A stretch of 64,000 nt of DNA from Acidobacteriaceae bacterium (GTDB lineage: Bacteria > Acidobacteriota > Terriglobia > Terriglobales > Acidobacteriaceae). The DNA is taken from assembly GCA_003134655.1 (NCBI GenBank), contig PLBY01000147.1, forward strand, positions 132,795 through 196,794. The letters run 5' to 3'. The position numbers and the translations under genes are program-made. The notes beneath the pieces were generated by a model, which worked only from the letters and a program-made list of their open reading frames with translations, had not been told where the DNA came from and made no database searches. This document shows, in pieces, positions 34,189-41,935 of the stretch (positions are counted from its first letter, which is position 1; each line of letters opens with the position of its first letter).

Positions 34189-35855
34189 GCGGTCCTCTTT
34201 TCTGGCGCTTCCCGTAAGTTGGATTCGCGGTACAACTTCGTCGCCAACGGGGGCAGCACTGGCGCCTGCCATGTGGTCGACCAGTTCTCCGGGTGCGCAG
34301 AAGGGACGGCTGCTGGCCATTCTTTCAATTCGCATCGCAAGGTAACAGGATGGGGAGACTCGCCAACCCAAACTGCGCCGTTCCAGAGTCGCTCTTCGAA
34401 CTTCTTCACGGACTCGAGTTTCGCGACGGGAATCTCTTCCTGTCCGCGCAGAGTTCCCGCACGCCCTCGGAAGAGATCTTCGCAACGAGAGTGGATGGTT
34501 TTGTCGGAGGCGGCTAGAGTGGAATCGATGCTGCCGAGGAACTGTGCGGCGCTCTGCACTTCGTGCTGCGCTTTTCCCAGACTGGGCGCCACCGCGTAGG
34601 TTTCACGCGCTGAGGTGGGCGCCGTCGGGACGTCGGTCAAGTCTTCCAGAAATCCCGGGGCGGGAAGCAGCCAATCGGCTCTGCTCGATCTTCCATCCCA
34701 CGCGGCAAAGCGGAAGACCTCGGCGTCGGTCTGCGGAGAAAAATTCCACGGCACGCTGGCATCGACGAGCACCACGCGTGCGCGAGGGATGGCCGCATCA
34801 GCGGAAACATACGGCTCAGCGCGCTTCGATCTCCGCACGATGCCGCCGCGCGATCCAGTTGCGCCCAGCACGAAATTCAAGGCCGCAATGGCGGGATTGT
34901 CGTCGTTCCCGATCACGACTGTGGGAGTCCGTGTCGCGATCGTCCGTGCCAGATCGAGAATTGCATCTACACTGAGGCGGGTCTGAGCAGCGGCATCACC
35001 GAGCGTAATCGGTGGCATGGGACCACGCGCGGACACCATGTGTTCTTCGAGAAGTACTCGCGCCAGGCCGCCGGCCAGAGCGGATTCTGCTCCGGCAGGA
35101 ACCTGCACCCACCGCCATGCCCGGCCCGCGGTCCGAGACAGAGACGGCTCCACTTGAATCAATCGAAGTTGTGGGTCAGCATTTCCCGCCGCTCGCTCTG
35201 CCCACAGTCGAGTGAACCGGCCCGGAGGACCCCACCCATCCAGCAAGGGCGCACCAAAACTCACGATCGTCTTAGCGTTCTCAAGATCGTAACCGAGCGC
35301 AGAAGCGGAGACGCCACTCCAGGCCTCGTAAGGCGTGAGAGCGCGAGGTTCCGAGCCAAGCACCACGCGATAGCCACCGTCCCGCTTTTTAGCGAAGCTC
35401 TGTAATACCGAAGAAGCCGCGCGGCCAGGATATCCGTCGATGACCACGACCGGGCCTTCGCTGCAAGCTTTCGCGAAGGCAATCCGCGCCTCATTCCATG
35501 TGGAAGGGTTGGCCCCGTGACGAACTACCCGCAACCGTTGCGGATGCCAGTTCAGCTGATGTGCTCCAAAACCAAGCGGGCACAGTGCCCCGCGGCTGAT
35601 GGGGTGACTGCTCACTCCCGCGACGCTCACAGGCCATCCGGCAGCCATCTTTACTTTCATCCCGCATCCGTTCGGACACAGCGTGCAAGCCGACATTTTC
35701 ACATCGACCGGACCGCGCGCCGGCTGCGGTATCCACGGCCAGTTCTGGCTCCAGATGGAGGTATCGTCCAGTAACTTCCAGGGCACCGGCGTCACCAGCA
35801 GACCCGCTGCTGCTCCCGCGCTCCATACCAGCAGATCCCGTCGCGTGACCTTCAT
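34185..35855 (-). CDS. Tat-exported molybdopterin-oxidoreductase-like subunit, short form
   Basis: The 556-residue protein begins with a Tat signal (VTRRDLLVW ... AAAGLLVTPVP). A [4Fe-4S] set follows (CTLCPNGCGMKVKM plus GALCPLG; Cys 57/60/64/92) and then the body of a DMSO-reductase-family fold. True molybdenum enzymes of the family usually have 700 residues or more with a C-terminal dinucleotide-binding domain, which is not evident here. This matches the state in QrcB and the N-terminal part of ActB, where the subunit is structural and carries no molybdenum. It lies between the pentaheme cytochrome and the FeS subunit, in the same order as in qrcABCD. Confidence 0.82.
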   Translation of the reverse strand: MKVTRRDLLVWSAGAAAGLLVTPVPWKLLDDTSIWSQNWPWIPQPARGPVDVKMSACTLCPNGCGMKVKMAAGWPVSVAGVSSHPISRGALCPLGFGAHQLNWHPQRLRVVRHGANPSTWNEARIAFAKACSEGPVVVIDGYPGRAASSVLQSFAKKRDGGYRVVLGSEPRALTPYEAWSGVSASALGYDLENAKTIVSFGAPLLDGWGPPGRFTRLWAERAAGNADPQLRLIQVEPSLSRTAGRAWRWVQVPAGAESALAGGLARVLLEEHMVSARGPMPPITLGDAAAQTRLSVDAILDLARTIATRTPTVVIGNDDNPAIAALNFVLGATGSRGGIVRRSKRAEPYVSADAAIPRARVVLVDASVPWNFSPQTDAEVFRFAAWDGRSSRADWLLPAPGFLEDLTDVPTAPTSARETYAVAPSLGKAQHEVQSAAQFLGSIDSTLAASDKTIHSRCEDLFRGRAGTLRGQEEIPVAKLESVKKFEERLWNGAVWVGESPHPVTLRCELKEWPAAVPSAHPENWSTTWQAPVLPPLATKLYRESNLREAPEKRTA

Positions 35856-35864
35856 GCATCTCCT

Positions 35865-36455
35865 TTACTCATGGCAACCGAGACAGCCCACCTCGACGTT
35901 GTGCCGGCGGTGGCAGTCTTCGCAGTCGCTCATCTTCATGCCTTCGTGTGGCGCACGGCGCAGGCGCGAAATGGAATGTCCCCAAATGTCGCGGCTATAG
36001 CCACTGATCCGGTTCAACTGATACACACGCACCTGGTCCGATGTGCCATAGGTTGAATGACATTCCGTGCAGGCCAAGCCAGCGCGCTTCACGTGGATCG
36101 CGTGCGAGAACCAAACATTAGCCGGCTGCCGTGCATACACGAGCCATGGAGTTTCGTGCCCAGGCTTGATGAAATTGTTGACCAGGGTCGCTTCAGCCTT
36201 GCTCTCCCCGATGCGTTCCGAGTGACAGCTCGCACATTTCTCCATGGCAGGAATTCCCGCGAACGCTCCGTCCTCGCGAAGCGCGTGGCATTCGCCGCAA
36301 TCTGCCACTCCAGATTTCTCCGCGTGCGTCTTGTGGCGAAACTCAAGGGGCTGCTGTTTCTGCACGTAGAGCACGCGCGGAAACACGACCCATCCCGCCA
36401 CAAGAGCAACCGCCAGACCGAATCCGAAGACGAGAGCATTCCGCGACATCTTCAT
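35865..36455 (-). CDS. Membrane-anchored pentaheme cytochrome c (ActA/QrcA-like)
   Basis: It has 196 residues from the ATG at 36455, overlapping the preceding gene by 4 bases; the track start adds 16 residues. An N-terminal anchor (about 7-25) is followed by five CxxCH sites beginning at Cys 53, 74, 129, 178 and 191. Several non-motif histidines (FRHKTHAEK, FSHAIHVKR) are placed to act as distal heme ligands, as in class III cytochromes. In alternative complex III and Qrc this subunit exchanges electrons with periplasmic cytochromes. It is directly upstream of the molybdopterin-like gene. Confidence 0.88.
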   Translation of the reverse strand: MKMSRNALVFGFGLAVALVAGWVVFPRVLYVQKQQPLEFRHKTHAEKSGVADCGECHALREDGAFAGIPAMEKCASCHSERIGESKAEATLVNNFIKPGHETPWLVYARQPANVWFSHAIHVKRAGLACTECHSTYGTSDQVRVYQLNRISGYSRDIWGHSISRLRRAPHEGMKMSDCEDCHRRHNVEVGCLGCHE

Positions 36456-37297
36456 ACTTCCCCCGTCCAGCCACGGTTGGAAAAGAAATGCTGGAACAAA
36501 CACACCAGATCCTGCCGCGATAACAGCTGCGCCACTCCATGCACTGGCGCGCCGCCATCACAGCCGGGCGCGTGCGCCTCATGGATTTCGATCGACAGCC
36601 GCTCCCGCTCCTGCGCCTGCCAAGCCGCCGCCTGCGGACCAGAGACCAGCCCAGAGCGCGTTCGCCCCGGCAGTTCCCAGCCCTCGAACAACCATCCCGC
36701 GCCATAGGGATCGACCGTGAGCCTGGCGGGATCGCTCCTCAACCGGCTGTTTACTTTCTGAATCATCAGCGGATTCGGAAAGCGCATCGGCCACTCGACT
36801 CCATTGACTGTGAGCGCCAGAGACGGACAATGCGTGCCCCGTGCGGTAACGAATGTGATGCCGTCCACGCTTCCGGCCACGTCCGCGAGAAATCCGTCGA
36901 TGCCCACGTGGCACAATCCGGATTCCTCCGCATCCAGCCAGAAGTGATTTGCCGCGTAAAGCAGATGCGCCGGTGCGGAGTTCGCGTGCGGTCGGGCCAA
37001 CAATAAATACGAATCGCAATAGCGGTAGGTGTTACTGGTGCAACTCGAAAGTTCCGAATCGCTGAAGGGCACAAGCTTCGTGACCGGCGAAACGCCACAA
37101 TACTGCACGCGGATTTGTTCCAGATGCGGACAGCGATCCTGTTGCGGACCACCCTTCACAGCCAAAGCACACTGCCGGTAATCCGCTGAAGTACAGCGCC
37201 CGCCGTCGACCGCACCGGGGCCATCCAGTATCAACTTCTGCACCGGAGCGGCATGGCAGTATCGGGCTCGACCTTCTTTAAGAAACGGGCATGCCAT
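36452..37297 (-). CDS. GcvH-like protein with duplicated four-cysteine N-terminal motif
   Basis: This is a 281-residue protein with no signal peptide. The N-terminus has two copies of a cysteine pattern: C3-x10-C14-x20-C35-x7-C43 and C56-x10-C67-x18-C86-x7-C94 (first line CPFLKEGRARYC, second CPHLEQIRVQYC). Residues about 115-215 resemble the H-protein fold (NHFWLDAEESGLCHVGIDGF; LMIQKVNSRLRSDPARLTVD), with no lipoyl lysine in an ESVKA-like context. A second GcvH-like protein ends the same operon. The cysteine sets could hold FeS clusters or zinc. It overlaps the pentaheme gene by 4 bases; function unknown. Confidence 0.7.
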   Translation of the reverse strand: MACPFLKEGRARYCHAAPVQKLILDGPGAVDGGRCTSADYRQCALAVKGGPQQDRCPHLEQIRVQYCGVSPVTKLVPFSDSELSSCTSNTYRYCDSYLLLARPHANSAPAHLLYAANHFWLDAEESGLCHVGIDGFLADVAGSVDGITFVTARGTHCPSLALTVNGVEWPMRFPNPLMIQKVNSRLRSDPARLTVDPYGAGWLFEGWELPGRTRSGLVSGPQAAAWQAQERERLSIEIHEAHAPGCDGGAPVHGVAQLLSRQDLVCLFQHFFSNRGWTGEV

Positions 37298-37300
37298 AAT

Positions 37301-37600
37301 TCACTTCCCGTGTTTCTCGTCTGAGGCCTTTGGCGTGGCGGGCTCGATTTTCTCGCCGCCGTCTGCCATCGTCAGCCCCAAGCCGGGTTCGTACATGGTG
37401 TGCGACCCCTGCAACATCGCTCGCAGTTCGCCATCCAGCGCGCTCAGGTCAAGCTCGCCATGTGAACGTGCAGTGTGAACCTTGCGGACCAGTAGATCCC
37501 AGCACACAGCGCTAAACACGACGACCAGCGCCAGAACTGTGACCATGCCCAGCGCGAAGTTGGTCATGTTCAGCCAGAACGTCCAATTCTCTGCTGCCAT
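37301..37600 (-). CDS. Small single-span membrane protein, first gene of the respiratory operon
   Basis: It has 99 residues from the ATG at 37600, which has AAGGAGG before it. One membrane helix (FALGMVTVLALVVVFSAVCW, about 14-33) is followed by a charged cytoplasmic or periplasmic tail rich in Glu/Lys. No known domain. It lies 3 bases from the GcvH-like gene, and its conserved position suggests a small accessory or assembly subunit of the complex. Confidence 0.7.
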   Translation of the reverse strand: MAAENWTFWLNMTNFALGMVTVLALVVVFSAVCWDLLVRKVHTARSHGELDLSALDGELRAMLQGSHTMYEPGLGLTMADGGEKIEPATPKASDEKHGK

Positions 37601-37880
37601 ATCGAATAACCTCCTTGCCGATAAACGCCACGGCCATCCTCTTGTAATGCAATCCAAACACCATCAAGTGAATTCAACGACATGCAAGGAATTTGAACTC
37701 GCGGTGTGCCGGAATTCCCGACAGTGTTGTAGGGAGCGCCGACACTGAGGACCGTTTGCGCTCCTGCCAACGGCGTACTAGCCCGTTCGGATGACAACAC
37801 TTGCGGAAGTGCAAGCTGCTCAGCTTTTCCATGCGTCCGAAATTCCTACTTTTGTGCGCTCCGTCGCGTTGAACCGTGAT

Positions 37881-37890
37881 TGTGATCACA
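37881..37890. promoter_or_regulatory. Perfect palindrome TGTGATCACA
   Basis: The half-site TGTGA is that of CRP/FNR-superfamily regulators, but the usual 6-base spacer is missing, so a CRP-type site is not supported. A dimeric regulator site is possible. It lies mid-way between the divergent operons. Confidence 0.3.
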
Positions 37891-37946
37891 CATGTCCCGC
37901 TTCCTTATCGATACAAACGAGTTACGAGCTGCGATTTGCGGGCTCG

Positions 37947-37968
37947 CGTCGATTTTGACGTCGATTTT
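37947..37968 (+). promoter_or_regulatory. Tandem direct repeat overlapping a possible -35 of the DAHP synthase gene
   Basis: CGTCGATTTT occurs twice with a 2-base spacer (12-base period). A TTGACG hexamer (37955-37960) runs through it. Direct repeats of about one helical turn are typical of OmpR/PhoP-type regulators; no clear -10 could be found. Confidence 0.3.
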
Positions 37969-38035
37969 CGAAGCTCTAATCGTTTCGTAGTAATGAACGC
38001 GTATTCGCCGCTTACTAGAATGGCGCGGCATACTT

Positions 38036-38917
38036 ATGAACCCCAAATGGAACGGCCAATTCTCCTGCTTCGATCTCGTCGCGAAGACTAGCGAGCGCTC
38101 CCGCAGCGTGGTGCAAGTCGGTGACATCGAGATTGGGGGAAACGACTTCGTTGTGATGGCCGGTCCGTGTGCCGTCGAGTCCGAAAGCCAACTACTCGAA
38201 ACCGCAGTCGCGGTAGCCGAAGCGGGCGCACGCATTTTGCGCGGTGGAGCCTACAAGCCGCGCTCTTCGCCATACGCGTTTCAAGGCCTGGGTGTGGAAG
38301 GCCTCAAGATTTTGCGCAAGGCGCGCGAAGTTACAGGCCTTGCCATCGTCACCGAAGTGATGAGCGAAGAAGACGTCGACCTCATCGCCGAATATGCCGA
38401 CATCATGCAGGTGGGCACGCGCAGCATGGAGAACTACGCGCTGCTCGAAGCTCTCGGCCATTGCGGCCGGCCGGTTCTGTTAAAGCGCGGCATGACCGCC
38501 ACGCTCGAAGACCTTCTGCGTTCCGCGCAAGTGATCGCCGTCTCAGGGAATCCGCAAGTCATTCTTTGCGAACGCGGCATTCGCACCTTCGAAACCGCGA
38601 CTCGCAACACGCTCGACATCGCTGCCGTGCCGGTATTGAAAACGGTCTCGCACCTCCCGGTCATCGTGGACCCAAGTCACGCCGCAGGCGTGCGCGCGCT
38701 GGTTCCCGTGTTGTCGCGGGCCGCTGCCGTGGTTGGCGCAGACGGATTGATCGTGGAAGTTCATCCCTGTCCGGAAAAGGCCCTGAGCGACGGCAACCAA
38801 TCGCTCACTTTCGGTGAATTCCGCCGCATGATGAAAGATCTCCAGCCCTACCTCGATCTCGAGCAAGAAGCCCGGAAACTGCGTCCACAACTCCTCGCCG
38901 TCGGGGGAGCGGACTAG
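38036..38917 (+). CDS. aroF: 3-deoxy-7-phosphoheptulonate (DAHP) synthase, short type I-beta
   Basis: This 293-residue enzyme makes DAHP from phosphoenolpyruvate and erythrose 4-phosphate, the first step of aromatic amino acid synthesis. Signatures: [63 protein letters not shown] and the metal-site region [12 protein letters not shown]. The N-terminal ferredoxin-like regulatory domain of about 70 residues present in many I-beta enzymes is missing; only some 30 poorly conserved residues precede the barrel. It may therefore be free of that feedback control. Its stop overlaps the GTG start of the next gene by one base, which couples it to the periplasmic cluster. Confidence 0.93.
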   Translation: MNPKWNGQFSCFDLVAKTSERSRSVVQVGDIEIGGNDFVVMAGPCAVESESQLLETAVAVAEAGARILRGGAYKPRSSPYAFQGLGVEGLKILRKAREVTGLAIVTEVMSEEDVDLIAEYADIMQVGTRSMENYALLEALGHCGRPVLLKRGMTATLEDLLRSAQVIAVSGNPQVILCERGIRTFETATRNTLDIAAVPVLKTVSHLPVIVDPSHAAGVRALVPVLSRAAAVVGADGLIVEVHPCPEKALSDGNQSLTFGEFRRMMKDLQPYLDLEQEARKLRPQLLAVGGAD

Positions 38918-40290
38918 TGGCGTCACGGTTCATCCTGATTCCCGCTCTCTCGGCTTGTGTTCTCTCGCTGTGCCTGCTCGGACTTCCGAAGACCGCAGTA
39001 AAAGCCTCACCGGACGCAGATCCGCCATCATTCCTTTACACCGCTACAAAACACTACGAACTGCTGGCATGGATGCACGGTGCGGATCGTTTCGCTTTCG
39101 GCGCGACGATCTTTGTGCGTGACGTGCAGGGCAATCATCCACTGGTTTCGAACTTCGCGATGTCTGCCGATTCCGCAGTCTCATTCGATGGACAACGGGT
39201 GCTCTTCTCGGGCAAACGCAAACCAGAAGACCCATGGCAGATCTGGGAAGTCGCTCTGGCCGGCGGAGAACCACGACGCATCACCTCCGGCTCGCAAGAC
39301 TGCATTCGACCGCTTTATCTGCCCGAAGATCGCGTGGTGTATGCGCGAAGAACTGCCGGGCGATTCGTGATCGAGGCCGTGAGCTTGGCTGGCGGAAATC
39401 CGCTGCCCCTGACCTATGGCCCCACGAATTTCCTGCCAACGGATGTCCTCCGCGACGGCCGCATCTTGTTCGAAGCCGCATATCCGCTGGGTGCTGAGGC
39501 CGTTCCGGAAATCTACACCGTGTATTCCGATGGTAGTGGAGTCGAGTCCTATCGCTGCGATCACGGCACTGCGCGCCACTCCGGCAGGCAAGTCAGGTCA
39601 GGAGACATCGTCCTCGCATCGACTCACGGGCTGGCGAGGTTCACATCGTCACAAGCGCAGGAAGTCAGCATTTCAGCGCCAGGCGGAGAATACGCCGGAG
39701 AAGTCGCCGAGACTGCGACAGGCGATTGGCTCTTGCCTTGGCGCTCAGAAACGAAAGGTCCCTTTCAATTGATGCTCTGGACTCCGGGTTCTTCCGCGTT
39801 GCGCCCAGCAGTGGCCGAACAAGACGCGGATGCAGTTCAGCCAACACTGGTTAGCGAACACGCGTTGCCGAACCGTCATCCTTCTGGATTGCACGAGTGG
39901 CCGAACGCGAACTTGCTGTGCCTGAATGCCTATACCTCCAAATACCCGTTCGCGGCAGGATCGATTCATTCCGTGCGGCTGTACACGCGAGATGAGGCGG
40001 GTCATCCGCGACTGCTCGGAACTGCGCCGGTCGAACGCGACGGATCCTTCTTCGCGCAAGTTCCCAGCGAGCAACCGCTGCAGATCGAACTGCTGGACGA
40101 GGCGGGCAAGACCTTGAAGCACGAGTCGGGATTTTTCTGGATGCGCCGCGGTGAACAACGTGCCTGTGTCGGATGCCACGCTGGACCGGAGACCTCGCCT
40201 GAGAATGCGGTTCCCATGGTCCTGCTGAAGTCGACCACACCAGCCGACATGACCGGCGCAAGTGCGCAGAACGCTGCAGGAGGACACTAG
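38917..40290 (+). CDS. Exported beta-propeller protein with C-terminal single-heme domain like the hydrazine synthase alpha middle domain
   Basis: It has 457 residues, with a GTG start one base into the aroF stop and preceded by a GGGGGAG run. A signal peptide (ILIPALSACVLSLCLLGLPK) is followed by WD40/TolB-like blades (AVSFDGQRVLFSGKRKPEDP; GGEPRRITSGSQDCIRP). The C-terminal module reads DGSFFAQVPSEQPLQIELLD and RRGEQRACVGCHAGPE, with one CxxCH. This arrangement is known from proteins annotated as hydrazine-synthase alpha-like in many non-anammox bacteria; true hydrazine synthesis is not implied. It is the first of a run of periplasmic proteins and likely a redox partner or substrate binder. 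Confidence 0.75.
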   Translation: MASRFILIPALSACVLSLCLLGLPKTAVKASPDADPPSFLYTATKHYELLAWMHGADRFAFGATIFVRDVQGNHPLVSNFAMSADSAVSFDGQRVLFSGKRKPEDPWQIWEVALAGGEPRRITSGSQDCIRPLYLPEDRVVYARRTAGRFVIEAVSLAGGNPLPLTYGPTNFLPTDVLRDGRILFEAAYPLGAEAVPEIYTVYSDGSGVESYRCDHGTARHSGRQVRSGDIVLASTHGLARFTSSQAQEVSISAPGGEYAGEVAETATGDWLLPWRSETKGPFQLMLWTPGSSALRPAVAEQDADAVQPTLVSEHALPNRHPSGLHEWPNANLLCLNAYTSKYPFAAGSIHSVRLYTRDEAGHPRLLGTAPVERDGSFFAQVPSEQPLQIELLDEAGKTLKHESGFFWMRRGEQRACVGCHAGPETSPENAVPMVLLKSTTPADMTGASAQNAAGGH

Positions 40291-40291
40291 G

Positions 40292-41935
40292 GTGACAAAA
40301 CGACTTCTTGGATTCCTTCTACTGTCCTCTTCCATGCTGGCGCAAACGACGCCAGCGGCCGCGCCCGGCCCGATCCGTTTCGAGGACGCTACCGCAAAGT
40401 CCGGCATTCAATTCACTCACAGCTTCGGCGGAAAACAACTCGGCTCGTTGTTGGAGAGCACCGGCTCCGGCTGTGTCTGGTTCGACTACAACAACGATGG
40501 ATTGCCCGATCTCTACGTGGTCACGGGTAAGCCGCTTGAGGACGGAATGCATCCTTACCCTCTCAAGGAGCAGCCCGCAACTCCGCCCCACAACCATCTA
40601 TACAAAAACAACGGCGACGGTACGTTCACGGATGTCACCGACCAGGCCGGCGTAGCGGCAAATATCTTCGGTACGGCTGCGATCGCCGCCGATTTTGACA
40701 ACGATGGTTTTGTGGATCTCTTCGTGACCGGCTATGGCAAAGCGATCCTCTACCACAACAATGGTGATGGGACATTCACTGACGTGACCGTCAAGGCCGG
40801 CATCAAGGTCGACGGATGGTCCATCAGCTCCGCCTGGCTGGATTACGATCGCGATGGCTGCATTGACTTGTTCGTCGGGCGCTACGTGAAGTTCGATCCC
40901 AAGTATCGTAACTTCTACCCCGCCGATAACTATCCCGGCCCGCTTGACTACGCCGCCGACACGAACCGCCTCTACCACAACAATTGCAACGGAACATTCA
41001 CAGACGTGACGGACAAATCTGGGATCGGCGCCTACAAGGGCCGCACCATGGGCGTGACCGCAGCCGACTACGACGGCGACGGCTATCCCGATATCTACGT
41101 TGCTAACGACAAGACGGAGAATTTTCTCTTCCACAACAAGCACGACGGCACGTTCGAGGAAGTCGCCGGTGATGTGGGCGTGGCGTACGGCCAGAATGGC
41201 GAGAACACGTCGGCCATGGGCCCGGTGTTTGCCGACATCGATGGCGATGGCCGCCTCGATCTCTGGGTGACCGACTCCAAGTACAACCGCCTGATGCGCA
41301 ACGCCGGAGCGAACGGATTTGAAGACATCGGTCCCAGTTCAGGCATTTCACAGGCGACCGCGCAGTATGTGAGCTGGGGCAGCGGCATCTACGATTTCGA
41401 CAACGATGGCTGGCCTGACATTCTGGTCTTTCACGGCGGGCTGATTCATCTCGTCCCGCAAGAACAGTCGCTGTTTCGCGGTCTCGGCAACGGCAAGTTC
41501 GCAGATGTGTCCCGCGAGGCCGGCCCAGTGCTCGATGTGAAGACCGTCTCGCGCGGCGCATGCTTTGGCGACTACGACAATGACGGCAAAATCGATGCCT
41601 TCGTCGTGAACCTCGGCGCACCCGCAACCCTGCTGCACAACGTCACGCAGAACGCCAATCACTGGCTCACCGTGAAGTTGAAAGGGAATTCCCAAGAAAA
41701 GAAAAGCAATCGCGATGGCATCGGAGCGCGCCTGGAACTGCTGGTTGCGGGGCGCAAGCAAATCGCAGAGCGCATCGCCGGATCAAGCTATCTGTCGCAG
41801 GACGACGGCCGCATTCACTTTGGCCTGGGTTCTGCCACAAAGGCGGACAAACTCATCATCCACTGGCCCAGTGGGCAAGAACAGATTCTGGAGAACCTTT
41901 CTGTAGATCGAGTGCTCACAGTGGAGGAGCCGTAG
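40292..41935 (+). CDS. Secreted CRTAC1-family protein (FG-GAP/VCBS propeller, ASPIC/UnbV end)
   Basis: It has 547 residues from the GTG at 40292, eight bases after AGGAGG and directly after the preceding stop; the track start 10 codons upstream lies inside the previous gene. The signal peptide ends at SSSMLAQ. Calcium-binding blades are regular (FDYNNDGLPDLYV, ADFDNDGFVDLFV, LDYDRDGCIDLFV, ADYDGDGYPDIYV, YDFDNDGWPDILV). The ASPIC/UnbV terminus (SNRDGIGARLEL; IHFGLGSATKADKLIIHWPS) is complete. It resembles the gene at 11457 but sits among heme-bearing propellers, suggesting that the set acts together outside the inner membrane. Confidence 0.88.
   Translation: MTKRLLGFLLLSSSMLAQTTPAAAPGPIRFEDATAKSGIQFTHSFGGKQLGSLLESTGSGCVWFDYNNDGLPDLYVVTGKPLEDGMHPYPLKEQPATPPHNHLYKNNGDGTFTDVTDQAGVAANIFGTAAIAADFDNDGFVDLFVTGYGKAILYHNNGDGTFTDVTVKAGIKVDGWSISSAWLDYDRDGCIDLFVGRYVKFDPKYRNFYPADNYPGPLDYAADTNRLYHNNCNGTFTDVTDKSGIGAYKGRTMGVTAADYDGDGYPDIYVANDKTENFLFHNKHDGTFEEVAGDVGVAYGQNGENTSAMGPVFADIDGDGRLDLWVTDSKYNRLMRNAGANGFEDIGPSSGISQATAQYVSWGSGIYDFDNDGWPDILVFHGGLIHLVPQEQSLFRGLGNGKFADVSREAGPVLDVKTVSRGACFGDYDNDGKIDAFVVNLGAPATLLHNVTQNANHWLTVKLKGNSQEKKSNRDGIGARLELLVAGRKQIAERIAGSSYLSQDDGRIHFGLGSATKADKLIIHWPSGQEQILENLSVDRVLTVEEP

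Larger units (their letters stand above)
37601..38035. other. Divergent intergenic region between the respiratory operon and DAHP synthase
   Basis: These 435 bases hold only short shadow ORFs. It must contain promoters for both directions. Visible elements are a 10-base palindrome at 37881 and a 12-base-period direct repeat at 37947, both listed separately. No RNA gene or riboswitch was recognised. Confidence 0.5.

Noticed and set aside
37881-37890. CRP-type site
   Set aside because: Half-sites TGTGA/TCACA abut without the six-base spacer that CRP-family binding needs.
38917-40290. Evidence for anammox-type hydrazine synthesis
   Set aside because: Only the middle domain resembles hydrazine synthase alpha; the beta/gamma subunits and other anammox genes are absent, and this domain is widespread in non-anammox bacteria.
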